A stretch of 60,000 nucleotides of DNA from the NCBI GenBank assembly GCA_914767715.1, contig OU612074.1, positions 3,303,501-3,363,500 of the forward strand, given 5' to 3'. Numbering within the stretch: the stretch's first letter is position 1; each line of letters begins with the position of its first letter. The notes beneath the pieces are model-generated. The model made no database searches. It was not told the origin of the DNA and worked only from the letters and a program-made list of their open reading frames with translations. Positions 31,538 to 45,700 of the stretch are shown piece by piece. This stretch comes from Membranipora membranacea. Its lineage: Eukaryota > Bryozoa > Gymnolaemata > Cheilostomatida > Membraniporidae. The translations under genes and the position numbers were made by a program.

Positions 31538-34345
31538 CTATGGCTGGGGAATATGGACAGCACCTTCTACATCAAAATCTATATAATTGTAGTCCTGATC
31601 TCTTGTTTTACGGAGATAACTGTTTGTATTATTGTCTCCTCCTGTAGTCACATCACAATAGCTTGGCTCATCTACAGTCGTGTTCCTAGTTAGGAGTTGA
31701 TTATTCACATATACGTTCTCCAGTTCCCTCCTCTTGTAATGAGAGCGCGTAAAAGGCGGTGCTGTGTCGTAGACTCTAGTCTCCCGTGTCTTATTTGTGA
31801 GGTGTGTGTAATCTCCGCTGTCTGGTTTATATCTGGGCACAGTTCTAACATCGATAGTTTCATACGCGTTGCTTTCCTTCCTCTCTGTGACATAGTTGAA
31901 AAACACTGTATTTCCTGCACTGAAAAAGGCTCCTAGCTTTTGGACTTTTGTTAGCTATCACAGGACAAAATTGAGGGCGTTTGTACTGTAGCCCACACAA
32001 AATATCTTAGCTCAAGATAGTGTGACAATTTAACCTTGTCACGCAACTTATTTTGGATGCAAGCTAAGGAAAAATAGAGGGTAAACTTAAACCTAAGCCT
32101 ATCTGCTGAGCTGAGAGCATTAGTTTATAACCAGGCAGAGTTGCATTACTGCTCAACAGAAAAAAGGTAATCCTAATCTAATCATTGTTTCTGTTGGCGT
32201 AGGAGAGCCTTCTGCCTATACACATTTCATCGTGATCTTAAGAGTTTTCCAGATACTCTTAGGCACTTTATAGGACACATCAATGAAGTGAGTTTAAAAG
32301 TACACCTGCACTACAGAGAAGGTTGATGGGTTTGAATCAATATGTGTTTACATTTCTAAGAAAAGACAACCCTGGTCGAGGCATTACCATAGAACCACCA
32401 TGCTTCTCTGCATGGTTTTTCACTCATTACTTCCAAGCTAATTGGTCAATCACATTCGTACCTTCACATTATATCCATCGATGTCTCAAATTATGTATTG
32501 CAAAGTTTTTAGGATGGATGCGCGTATCTTCCTGAGATATAGCCAGATAAAAAATGCTCCTCTTGATTTTGTTCGTTCGCTTGTTTTGATGGCTTCCTGT
32601 CGATCACATGACTTGTCACAACGCAACGCTATTTCAGTCTTATGAAAGTATTGGCTGTGGTGTTAATAGCTTTCATGGTAGCGATAAAGATAGCTTAGGA
32701 TATTACTCATGCGCTATTTTGCAAACTTCATGCATTTCCATGTGCAACATCCATCTGTGTAGCACTATAGTAGTCATCATGTTGTACAAACAGTGGTAAG
32801 AAATCTTTAACCCTAATTTTAACAATGGATATAACTTTTGTCAGATGGAGTTGTCTACCTTTGATTGGAGATGAGACAACTCTCCTCTTTCAAATCTTAT
32901 GATTTTCCGGCATGATGTTATGTTCTGACTTACTATCATTAACATTTCGTGGATTATTTGTGGCCGCTTTGTCCGATCCACTTCTGGGTACTGTTCTAAC
33001 GTCGATAGTCTCATATGCTCCGCTTTCTTTCCTGTCTGGTTTAGCAGTAAAGAAATCTGAAAAAACACAATTCACTGTCTACTTCACTTTAATTTAATCT
33101 TGATCTGATCAGATAACGCAAACATTACAATTCCGCATCAGCTTGTAAAGACAGATTAAGGCTGTCCATATATACAGAAGGATCAGTCATCATGAGACTA
33201 TGTTCCTACTTACTTGCATTGGCTTTCTTAACATTTTGATTTTGACGTCTTCTCCTGAGGGTAAGTATTATGATGAGTGTTACAACTATAGCTACAACAA
33301 CAGCCACTGCACCACCAGCCACTCCACCAATCACATCTCCGCCAATCTCTGTCAACAAACGCATGACAAATAACTTCTAAACATGGAGTCATTAGACCTG
33401 GTTAACACTTGCAATAGAACTTCATGCTTTCTGTCATTCTATGAACCAGAAGATGAATGATTTAGCGCCTTTGTCTCCATGTTTGTTATAAGCAATTGTG
33501 CATTGTGTGCTCAATATATCCTAAAGGAGTAAATATTAGCTAGAGATAAACTAATAAGTAAGTTAAGCCAGTTTGGGCTGACTTAATGTTAGCTAGCACT
33601 TAAATTCGGCTAGCTGAGGTGGGAGTCTCTATACAAAATGAAGGAGATGAGTATTTGTTAGTTGGTCATAAATTTGCCTGTTTCAAGCATGCGTGGGATT
33701 GCAAAATTTTCCTTCTGCTAACGCTTCACCCCTAGTCGGAAAATTTGAAATTAAAATTAAACAGAAATTACACCTCATGTTTGATTGTTCACGCTAAATA
33801 CGGTTTAATAGTCAGAGATGACTCATCACATTAGCATGGATATGACTGTAATGGATACAATGAATTCAAAAGAAGATCTGAAAGACTCCTTCATCGGACC
33901 ATCACAAACCAAATTTATAAAAGAGTTGATCGATATAGGCTCGAGGTTCATGTGTATCTTCTGGTACTGATGGAATTTCATCGCAGTGATTCATACAACA
34001 TACCAGATTTTGATGTCACAGATTCTGTAAGAAGACTGCTGCTTGTTTGTTCCAGTTTCTCTGGTGCAAGGTGAGTGCTTCTTCGAGAGGTACTAGGCAG
34101 TGGATGGTTTGTCAGTGGAGGTCGTTGAGACGGCGGAGGGTTTTCAAATCCTGATGTTGAATTATCCATGTCTGTAAAAGAGTCTTCCCAGCTCAGAAAT
34201 GAATCAGTGCAAAATAATTGAAGGGAAGGGTAATCCTACAGCTGACCAAGCGTAACAAACATAACAAAGCCACATGACCTGGAGATACATCAGATCACTG
34301 AGTGTGTAGATAGTTACACCCTGGAGTAGTAGGAAGTAACTCACG
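31538..34345 (-). CDS. Single-pass membrane protein with tyrosine-motif tail, 3' exons only (5' end not found)
   Basis: Exons in order: one ending at 34345 (start uncertain, 34456 or 34475), then 34004-34171, 33214-33348, 32934-33056, 31538-31905. All junctions are phase 1. The exon ending at 34345 reads like the last strands of an Ig-like domain (LVNITKILPNEEGQRY, then TQLHVNL). The next is a Pro/Ser/Thr stalk (NPPPSQRPPLTNHPLP). The third encodes a transmembrane helix (GGAVAVVVAIVVTLIIILTL) with an RRRRQ stop-transfer. The last two are cytoplasmic and both contain RKES(G/N)AYETIDVRTVPR. The final exon adds YTHL, YVNN, YCDV and YNYI. YxxI/L/V and YxN motifs suit SH2-domain binding once phosphorylated, so a signalling receptor is inferred. 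If the donor at 32933 is skipped, translation stops at 32890, giving a short-tail form. The ectodomain is largely unresolved. Confidence 0.65.
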
Positions 34346-34475
34346 CATGATCAGATTCACATGGAGTTGTGTGTCAGAGATGTAGCGTTGACCTTCCTCG
34401 TTAGGTAAAATCTTAGTTATATTCACCAGCATCAAAGTTGTTAATGCTGCACCATGTGTTTGATGACCTCAAGAA

Positions 34476-36752
34476 TTCCTGAGGCAGTTCCTGAGACATT
34501 TAAAAAGATAAATACCGGATTAGATCTGGACAATGGCTGCAGTGTTGTTAAACTGAGACAAACCTTTAAAGCTGATGACGATCGCCAGCCTGCTGTCTCC
34601 TCCTTAAGCTTAATGTCTATTTCCGCCTACAGCCTTAGAAGGAGGGATTTTTAGCACCACCCAGACTGTATGAAAGATTGCGGCAAAATCACGAATCCTC
34701 ACTCAAAAGATCACAACAGATTGGTCACTTACTGCCTGAAATTAAGAGTTGCATTATGGGTAAAAATGAAAAACATTACCCTGTCGCTGTGTCCGAACGT
34801 TTATCACTTGTCTTTGTCTAATACCTGCAAGCATTTCTCTTGGTTTATTATGTGCTATCATGACAGAGCATTTATTTAGAATACAACAGCACCGATCTGA
34901 TCGTAATGTCTGCTTCAGTGCAGTGACATACAGTTACATCAATGCCATCTGTCTAAGTGTCTTTGCTTACATCAAAGATACTATATAGAGTACATAAGCT
35001 ATATGGTCACCGGGTACATTCGTATAAACTTGCTTATGTCACATGTAAACCATTATATTAGTCACTACTGCAGATAATAACATCACAATAACCAAATTCA
35101 GTGGACATAATAACATGGTTTGTTGATAATGGAACCTTCAGCAAACTTTGTATATTATAACCAATAGCCATAATCAGTGATTTCACGCGAAATTGGATGC
35201 TTATCAACGTCATAGCACATTAAACTGTTTGAATTTTCCTACATCCCCTTAACCATCCGCTAATATAGACAAGGAGACACAACCCTAATCATCTATCAAC
35301 TGTTATTCATACTGATGTAACAACGTATCAACTCCACTGTCTTTTCAATAATTTACAAGGGCTATAGAGTTACTGCAGTAAGATGTTGCTTAGGGGAAGG
35401 GGGTTCTACGACAAACATTGAGCTGGTCATGCTAGATATGGAAACACAATTTAATTAATCTGATTTTTCATACAACCGTGATCTGTTTACTCGCTTATTA
35501 AATCTGTATTGTATTGAAATTTGAGTCAGTAAAGCACTTCATTGGTTGGTGGGTTTTGTCACTACTACAACCAGCCATATAAGAATTGAGCATATACAGC
35601 TGTTGGAAGGTTATAGATATGCATGTTGCTGCTGACCCAGACCAAGATTGGTCCATTTGCTGTATTTGGAGTTGCTCCCCCCGCTGCTTGACTAGAGGAA
35701 GGGGAGCAAATGAAATGCAGGCTAAGTGGGTCAAAATTGACCTTATGTAAATCTACATAATAATTGGGGGAGACAATCTTAAAAGGAAGAGGGCGCTGTT
35801 GAGTCTGCCTGCCCTGAACAGAACTCAGAATCTATCAGAAAATCAATGCCGAGTTATTGCAGAGATTTTAGCTGTTGGACTTTAGGAGTGATACAATCGA
35901 AAACTGTGTTTTTCATCTTAAAAACCAGATTTATTTACATAGATCTGATTGGTGTCTAAGAAAAATGGAAAGAAAAGATTACTGCTGGAATAGAAAATAA
36001 AAACCTGCTTGTAACAACCTCATAGCATTAGCACCATTTCCCTAACGAGCAGCAAAGCTGTAGGATGTGAATTTGCGAGTCCCTCCTTCAGAATAAAAAT
36101 TATTTGTCGTGCAAATTGTTTTCTTGCAATTGAATAGTATACAAATACCGGTTTGTGGAATCTAGGAAAAGATCATGACATCAACTAGTTTCTTTTGACA
36201 AAGGCATATAGCCTACTACATTATTGTAAACCATTTTTGAGCCTTATTTTCTCTAAAGAGTTTATAAGCGTATAGGTTTGTTAGCTTAAAAAGTTTAGAT
36301 TGCTTATTTTACATACAATATTTACAAATAACTTATGTGATCAACAAATAACCAGTGCGTCAACAGTGAGATAATTATAAAAAATGAGACAAAGATTGTA
36401 GAGCACCAATCGGAATTGAGAACTCGATGTGTAGAAAAAATATATAACAAATTTTTGGTGAAAAAGTCTGTGAACAAGCATCAATGGAAATTGAGAAAAG
36501 CTTCAACTGAAAGACAAAAGCTGCGTCAAAAATTTAAATCATCGTGATTATGTGAAAGGAGGATGTATGAGTATATTCTCAATATAAAACCTGAGTTTGA
36601 AGTTAAAAAGCTTAATTTCAATATTATAGATTAGTACTATAATCATATTATCAGCTACATATTAAAACTTACAAATTCAGTGATTAAGATCGACTTGAAG
36701 CATCAAACATATCGTCTATTTTTTTACATATATAAAAAAGGGATGACAAGAG
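34476..36752. other. No gene resolved; expected location of the missing 5' exons
   Basis: The membrane-protein gene must begin here, since the next gene upstream on the same strand ends at 36753. An acceptor-like TTTTTAAATGTCTCAG precedes about 34490 on the minus strand, but its frame meets a stop within 25 codons. A MITE family 1 relic lies at 35638-35745. I could not place a signal peptide. Confidence 0.4.
35638..35745. mobile_element. Decayed MITE family 1 copy
   Basis: The left end CAGACCAAGATTGGTCCATT and the right end AATGCAGGCTAAGTGGGTC...TTGACCTTA resemble the intact copies at 6317 and 11180. No clear target duplication remains. Confidence 0.65.
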
Positions 36753-39700
36753 TTAGCTGCTTAAGAAGCCTATACCAGAAGCAAACCTTCCCGTACCCTG
36801 TCTAGGAGGAGGAACACCTGCCGGTGCCTCCACACTTACATGGGGTAGATTAGCGTTACAGCTGGCATTCCTTGGCCTGAGCGGGAAATCGATATGAGGA
36901 GTACAGTAATCGAATCGCGGTACTAGTACATCACCAAACATTATTTGCGTGTTCGAAGGGTTTGGCAAGGAAGGCGCGGCAAATATATTTTGTTTACTGA
37001 TGCGTTTGTATTGATTGATTCTAGCGAGGAGCTTTTGGACAATGTCAGGTCTGCTGTTGAACAAGTCCCTCTGCTCAAAGGGATCCTCTGTGATAGTAAA
37101 TAATACAATATGATGTAATAGTACATAAATACACATAAGATAAAGATTTTGATCTCGGGCCTCACGAGTTGAAAATCAAGAATCTGACTCAGGAAAGGTC
37201 CTAGCTAGACAGGAGCAAAGTTACAATGGATTGATGAATCTATTAGTGGCGAAGAAGCATAAATTTCCGTTATGATGAGCATACTCTTGCCTGATTGAAA
37301 TTGTGTCAGGCAATCACTAAATGGCAATCACTAAATTCACAGCCTTGTTTCTGAAGACTGTTCACACCTCGGTCAAATACCATTCGAACATGCAAGTTAA
37401 TATTACCAGAACACAAATCAGTGAACAATAGGCTGCCTAACAGGTCAATAAATCAGATGGAAAACTTTTGACTTTCATTTCGATTGTAGCTAGTTTAGCT
37501 TAGTTTAGTTTATTATCAGAGCCAATACTACCATGTGATAAGAAAAATGGAACACAGGGTGCTCTAGTTACCTTTAAGGTTGAACAGACACCTGGCGATG
37601 AGACCTCCTTTGTTATCCGGATCTGGTTTCATACATGAGTCACCAGTCATAGCAGTGAGGTTAGGATTCTCAGCCGGTATTATCCATTTCTCTGCTTCCT
37701 CTTCGTGCACGGCAGAGGCAAACTTACCGTATATCAGCTTCCAGTCTTTCCACCTAACAAAAACGAGAATCAACACATTTATTTATTTCTTTTATTTATT
37801 TATTTAGCCACTTAAATCACTGATCAAGCATATTGAAGGCAATATGCAAATAAGACCATGTGGTACACCAAGTAGTCAGGCCTCCGTTTACAGTAGATAG
37901 GAAAAATATTATTTCACAGTCGAATTTATGGAAAAAAATTAATTTTCTGGTCAGAATAATATTTCGTACTATAGAGGAAAGTTTTAACGGAGATACTGAA
38001 GCAATTTTGACAGCTGGCAGTAAGGCTTATTTCTATCCTTCAAAGTTGATCATTATGTGAATCAGCATGCAACTAGTGAATCCTCCCACAGAAAAGATCC
38101 TACATTCATGTTAAAATTGGCAAGATTAAACATTAAAATGAATAGAGAAATTTAGGCGGTAACCCTAGCCAATGTGTTGGCTCTGATCTGATTGGTTGTT
38201 TGGTGGGATACAGTGCCAATGCCAGCTTATTGAAAGTATCTATTGAGATATAGTGAAAGTGAAACTGAGTTACTTTCACATTGACTATAATGTATCAATA
38301 GTGACTTTCAGGCTTTGGCATTAGCTCTCTCCCTCCCAAAGCCTATTAGAGCTAAGACATTGGCTACGGTAACTGGACAGCTTCGTGTTTATCATTGTGG
38401 GTAGAGGATATGTTCTCAAGAATCTGATGAGAACATGCATGACCAATAAAATAATAGGCATTCGTCTCTAATATAGGAGCTCAATGATAGCCAGAGTTTA
38501 GGATTTGCCTACACAGCAAACACGAGGAGATAATGCTAAAAGTGAAAGTCACGCTTTAATGCAGCAAGATACAAATTCTTAATCTCCACATACAAAGCAT
38601 TGGCTCCTAGGCCAATTTACCTACAGTTTCTGTCAAGCCAGGCACAACATCCACAGAAGTGATATTTGGTCTTGTGCAAACGGGACGGGTTATACAATTT
38701 TAGCGTAGTCCTATTTACGCCCGTTACACTATGTCTTCTTATAGCAACCCTCTCAAAGAATACTCAAATGCATCTCAATCAACATCACACTAACAATGAG
38801 AGTATGATAACGATGCTAACCTGAAGGCAGCGTCCTCGTCACTACACTCTGACAGTAGAGGTGGCACAGTGTACGTCGTGAGGCCGACAAGCATATCCTC
38901 TCTGATACTGTACTTATGTGTACTGGACTTGTACCAACGCCTGAATAGATTCTTCTTCTGGCTCACACCATCCAGACCATCTATAGATAATTAAACATGT
39001 AACAGATTCGCTTGTTTATTGATTTTTTTTATAAATTAATTCACAAAGTCTTCATCATCAAAATGATCTTCTACCAAATGTGCCAAGGCAAGCAAAATAT
39101 TTCATTTCTATAGCATCGCTATCAGCTTGCAAGTCATGTCAGATGGTACTTTGAAAATGCTTATTGGTATAGTGAGTTTTAAATTTATTCAGTTTAACTT
39201 TCACAATATCACATTATAGGTGCATTCAGTGACCTGACATTGGCTCCCAATCATATCCAACAGTCAATAAGATCTGCGCCAATAATATGGGAGACTGTTT
39301 ACAAGTTTACATCGTTAAATTGTGTCAAGCCTCGTGATGATGTGGTATAAAGGTGAAGGATGGTATGTTGCTTACTTATCGGCCTGTAGTGAGGATCGAC
39401 GATATCGAGGAATGTCGGTACCCAGTCGGTGAGGTGCATCAGAAAGTCTCTCTTCTGGCCTCTGCATGACCTTATAAGCTTCGGCTTGAAGAAGATAGTC
39501 GGAGATTTCGTTCCGCCATCAAAGAATGAACTTTTAGCTCCTCTTAGTGGGTAGTTATTACCGAAGCTGATGAATGGGAATGCAGCTGGGAAATTCAAGT
39601 CTGCTGACGGACCTCCATTCTATAAATAACACATAAGGAAAGGCCTGATGATTTAGGGGAAGACAATTCTCAAAAATAGTCAAATATGAAAAAAAAACAA

Positions 39701-42700
39701 GAAATATGAAAATTGCCAGGTCTAGCCCTTGTTTTCCTTGTTTGTACATAAAAGAAGAAAAATGTTTGAGAAAGTGATAATAATTAATAAGGAATCCGAT
39801 GGCATTCAACCATATTACCACTATCCAATTGGTTTCACGATGGTTGATCATGGATGTCACCTACCAAGAACCGAACGACGTTTGAGCACTTCAACTGTTT
39901 TGATCATACAACTTATCAGGTAAAACTTACATCTGAGGTGAAAACAATGTAGGTATTGTCAAGCATGTTCTCCTTTTTGAGAGTCCTGAGGATAGCACCT
40001 ACCACGTCATCCAGAGCAGATACTAAACCTGGTAATCATAATAAAATTTAAGATAAAAATAAGTAAAAAAAACCAACAAGAGCAATAAAGAGGAAGGTTT
40101 ATGATATAGTCTAAGTGCTCAGACTGCTACAGTGAGTTTGTGACGTAACATTATCAACCACTCAATTTCAGTGTGATTGATAATGAAAAGCCACTAACTG
40201 ACATTGTAGCTGTCTTAGACTAGGAATGATATAACATGGAAAGGTGAACCACAGTAGTTTGGCAGCAACTTTAAAATGCCAAAGACAATCTGACCATCTT
40301 CTTGATGCACCCAGCATCGAACAGAGTCAAAGTTTCTGTTGAGAGCTAATTCAACGTAAATAAAGTTGCCATGAAGTTGTTTTTTTTTTAAAAACTTTAT
40401 TTGCTATTCAGTGCTCATTATGCTTATATAAGACATGATACAACTAATCTATTTAGCAAACCTTTGTACCAGGTAAGGGTGGGCAGGCTAGAGTTACGTA
40501 TGAAGAGCTCACCTCCATTAGCAGCATGGGAAGTGACAGCAATTCAGATCTGCAACTCTCAGATTAAAAAGCCCGAATGCTAACCACTACACCACCCTGC
40601 CTACACCACCCTGCCTACACCACCCTGCCTACACCACCCTGCCTACACCACCCTGCCTACACCACCCTGCCTACACCACCCTGCCTACACCACCCTGCCT
40701 ACACCACCCTGCCTACACCACCCTGCCTACACCACCCTGCCTACATCACCCTGCCTACACCACCCTGCCTACATCACCCTGCCTACACCACCCTGCCTAC
40801 ACCACCCTGCCAGCCCGTTTGACTACACGTTCGGATGGAAGAGTTAACCTTACCTAGAAACTTCCTTCTCTGCAGTTGAACAGGATCATTCTCATCCAGA
40901 AAGTCATGTCGGGAAAACATTCCGCGAGTATTCTGAAAATATCAATGTATGACAATGCATACTCTAAATAAAAGTGTTTCAATTTGAAATTTGGAAGATC
41001 CATTATAGGTAAATATATTCCCGAAGAAATATTTTTTATCAACAGATTTTCACAAGGACAACAAAATGGACTAAATTTGCGGTCTAAATTTGGGAACCAA
41101 AATTACGAACTAAATTTGCAGGAGGCTCCCATGGTGCATTAAAAATACAGTATAAAGGAAGCACAATAATGATGACAGTGATGGGCAGAGAGGGCTGCTA
41201 TGATTAATAACAGGGTAAATGCATCCATAAGTTAAATTGCCTTCTTAAACTTTGAAATAAATACATAATATTATCGTTTTACTGTCTTAATGAACATGTG
41301 GCCTGTAGATTGATGAATATGTTAGTGTCATTCAGGTCTCAGTTGGGCTGCTAACAACTGATCACTCTCACTTCATCTGGTTAAAACAATTAAAACTGTA
41401 GATTGTTAGTCACTTTGGACATAGGATTTCCTTAACCAAAAATTAACTTAATGGGCATCAAAAATTTTAAGGAATTGTCAAAACATTGATAGGGATTGAT
41501 AGGGATTTAACTGTTGTGTTAATCCTGTCAATTTCTTTTTTGAAGGATACAGGAAAACAACAGAGTTTAATGCATTTTATAAAAAGACCTTATAACTATG
41601 CAGCTAAGAAGAAGGAGGTAACCTCCAAACTAAAGATAATGCAGTTCCATTATGCAAGCCGGTTTTTTTTTTTAATAAGTTTGATGACGTGTCCCACTAA
41701 ATATATTGCAGTGATAGGTAATTAGGCTATATTTGAACAGAGTTATGCATCCTTACAATGAAGAATACTTACCTCTAACGGCTGATGTGCTGTGAGTGGA
41801 CTGACATACATAAATAAAGGATCCTTCGTCGCTGAGCGTGAATAATTCTGTATCATATCCACCGAGTCAAGCTGATGCTGTATCTGTAAGGAAACGAAAC
41901 AAAGAAAATAAATAGTTGATGATGCCACAACGTTCTTACTTGTAATCAAAAAATCGATCTCCGAGATCCTGAAATTGAACTCTGAGTTGATGTTCACCAA
42001 CAAGCCATTTCAGAATTCAGAGTAGCTTCAAATAGAATCCACAGCAAATAATATTTATCTATAATAATATTCCGGTAAATAGAGTCAAATAACGGAAATT
42101 CCTCTCTGAATCTAAATTTGGCGTTTATAAATATTCAGTCTGAAGTACGTAATTAATTAACTTAAATTTTTGACACATCATTTGGTAGAATCGGAAACTA
42201 TTTTCATGTAGGATACTTGAAAACAAATTCCTTTTATGCAAAACTTATATTGGTTGTTCTTTTAAGCAAAATCAAAGAGAGGAAAACCTCAAACAGTTAA
42301 AATCAAATTACTTTTACACAATATCCATCAGAAATAGTTAATTCCCATAGCTGAGCATGCCTAGATTAGGAGATTTTATGATGTAAAATATTATGTTGAG
42401 ATAATCCACTGTATGGAGCTTAATCTTGTCTGATCTTGCTGTGATTCAGGCGGTAATCTCGAGTAGTAAGGCTGTGTATATGACGCAGTAAAGGAAGTAC
42501 ACACCCTACTCAAGCTATGTACTTTGTAGTGCAGTGTTATAGATGGTGACATAGGCTTATTTATAATCAATTCAGCTTTCTCCAGCATGGAATGAGGAAG
42601 TATTGGATACGATCAATGTCAACTGTCAACGGCTGAAATGTGCCTTGTTCGGTTTTGGCAGGTCGCTACACACCCTAGAGGATCATTTGTAGCCTAAACT

Positions 42701-45700
42701 CTTCTAGGATCCTTTCTAATCACAATGATGTAAGTAGGAGTCAGTAAGAGGATTAAGGGCGCTTTGTGACCTTTCTTTAGGGTTAGCCCAAATCTTTTTT
42801 ACAAGACGGTAGGAATGGCAAACAGCAATATGGTGGTATCGAAACTTTGCTCCTTTTACGCCAGTGATACAGCTGAATTCGTGAATCATATATGTGGTTG
42901 TACGGCTGTCTTAAGATATAGTTCAAAAGAGTTTCTAAGCAAATCGAGTTGGAGAGAAAAAAGACCAGTTTGTGACTTTATACATCATGAGTCATAGATA
43001 TATCTATCTCTATACACGATCGATACAAGTAAAGCGCTATACAAGAAATATACAAGATCTTGTATCTCATACAAGATACACTCTGTTTACATTTTATCAG
43101 TCTGTTGTGCTACATTATTGCTTTGTTTTTTTAGCATAATTTTACTTTTTTTATAAGCATGAAATAACGGCCAGTAACAGAGTCCAAAAACTAATCTCTA
43201 TTAATTCAGATGTAGTTAAAGACTACCCAAAGACCAGTGCATGTATTGTTCGGGCAATTACTTGGAAAGGAAATGGAAAGAGTGCCTCCCATAAGGGAAG
43301 GTAACTCTCATTCTCTGCATTATGATGTCACTGCCTGACTATAACATGCCTTGGTCTTTGGGTAGTCTTTTTAAACATTGGACTTACCGTCAGGTGAGTG
43401 CCAATACCGTCAATAGATGGTTGATCGTTCACCAGTCTGTTCATCACACCCTGATCCGCTGCAGAGGATAAAATAAAACTTTATAAGAGAATCACCATGG
43501 GAACCACGGTGATAACAGGCAGCGCCAGGAGTTATGGAACACTACCACACTGATCACGTGATATACTATTGCATGTATGTCTCTGATCAATAGAGAGTGA
43601 ACTAATGGACTTAGCGTGAGAGCCATCACAAGGAATTTGGTGTGACGACCCGAGTTCAATTTCACTTTTAGGTGCGGGTACATGTTAGGTACTCATGCTA
43701 CTCATACTGCTACATGTTACTCATGCTAAATTGACTCTAATGCTCAGAGATACACATGACAATAGGGTAGTAAGTGTGTAACAATACTAAGGTTCGCTCA
43801 ATGCACACAACAAGTGCCGTACATGATTCAACTCTGTAACATGTACGTTTTGCTTGTGTCTATCACAAAGTATCTTATGAGTGTTTAAAGACAATTCTTT
43901 GGGTAACTTACACCAATTGAAATATCCAGCTTGATTCTCTAGTATTCCTCTGAACTCATCAAACCCTCTGTTGGTTGGCAGACAGCTTCGGTCACACGCT
44001 CCTAGATGCCACCTGCAGAATAGATTTACACTACTGATAAGTTCACTCACATTTACTGGCTCTTAGCATCTGTCAGGTGTGTCGAACAATGGGAGTTTGG
44101 AAACAACCGCCGTGGTGAAACAGCTGACTTTTTCACAGCAATAAAAAGTTTTGCAACAATACTTGATTTGCATACTGAGTAAATTTTGTTTACAACTTTA
44201 GAAATTTAGAACTTTATAATGTGTAGCACCAAACTTCCTCTTCAAAAACAGTATAGTATGTCTATTTTGGATTTGTTGATCTAATGTCAAGCAGGTGGTC
44301 GCCATCTACTTTACCATCACATAATCCCACTTAGGTATAGCACTAATTATGGGCTTTTAAGAGGAATAAACATGCACTAAATAGCTATTTATTTTAAGTT
44401 TGTGTAATTAAGGCAAGGTGAATTAAACTATGTTATTATACACAAATGATGTGTAGTCTCTTTTTCCACTTCCATATCATGTGTCTGGTTTATCCCTGGA
44501 ATCGGAAACAAGTTGAGGTTTTGATTGCTTGTCAAAAAGTGATTATTAATCCACCAAACAAATTAATTTCACATCAGTTTTGTGTTGGGTGTGAAAACCT
44601 TTCTAAATGAAGACCTGAGGTCAAGTGTATTTGGTCTGTGTTTTGATTATTTTAATGATATGGTTTTTTATTGAAATCCTGAGAAAATAATCATCAAGAG
44701 AAGTGTTTGTATAATTATGTTTTGACTACAGCACTACTGTAGTTTAGTAAATAAATCTAAATTGATCTAAGATTATCACTATTAGATTGATAGATGGGGG
44801 CTTACTGACGATAATGTGGACACACTTTGGTGGTCAACATTTCTCTGTTTGCAAAGAGGAGATTCCGATTTGTGGAATCCTTTTGGCTCCAGACATGAGA
44901 TTGATTATTATTGGGTGTCAGTAAACAATTTTATTTGCAATTTGACACTTTTCTCGTGGTGCGTATTGAGCAATCCTTTAGAATTCAATAAATTGGTTTT
45001 GAGTTTTTTTGTTATGAATTATTCGGCTGTGGCCTGACAGGATCATTTATTTGCCAATCAATCATTTTAATGTAATAATTTACAATAAAATCAATTTGTT
45101 TTAATCTGAAAGATATTAAGATTACATAACAAACCAAGCAGAAACCAAAGAATGAATGCGTTCTTGTGGTTAGTAATATATGCAAAGTGGTGATTGCTTT
45201 TTGTTTCTTAGTACTAGAGAGCTAATTCTTATAACTAATGGAAGATAATTATGCTATCATCACAATTTCTTCACCATAAGTATACCAATACTTGTATCTA
45301 TAGCGTATTTGTTGTACAGCTGTACAAGGTTAATACAAACAAAGGCTGTCAGGAGCTAAAGATGGGGTATTAGTGCAACAAATTCGCCATTGTTTCTTCA
45401 ACCTGGACATCTGCATGATGTGATCCAGCCAAATAACACACACAACTAGGGTGGAAACATACTAAAGCAATGCAATAAAATACACTGGAACTCAGTTGTT
45501 GTAGTTTGGTTGAAAGCTTACAAATTGGCTCTTAAATTTTTACATGACTGTGTTACAGCATAGTAAGAATGAGCTTACATTTTTTTTCTAAAAATAGTCT
45601 AAGCTATGAACTGCGGTGCTATGAAAGGTGTCCAACTATCATATTATGCATCGTTTGCCGGAATATCCAAGACTAATCAGTCAGATAAATGACTGATAAT

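Noticed and set aside
31538-33056. Canonical ITIM receptor tail
   Set aside because: The YETI, YTHL and YCDV motifs have Gly, Asn or Pro at the -2 position instead of Ile/Val/Leu/Ser. I call them SH2-type tyrosine motifs only.
40590-40811. CRISPR-like array
   Set aside because: The 14-bp units are directly contiguous with no spacers, and the window is clearly animal DNA.
40577-40822. ORF of repeated Thr/Pro/Cys/Leu/His peptides
   Set aside because: It is a translation of the 14-bp minisatellite. It sits in an intron and has no start or splice context.
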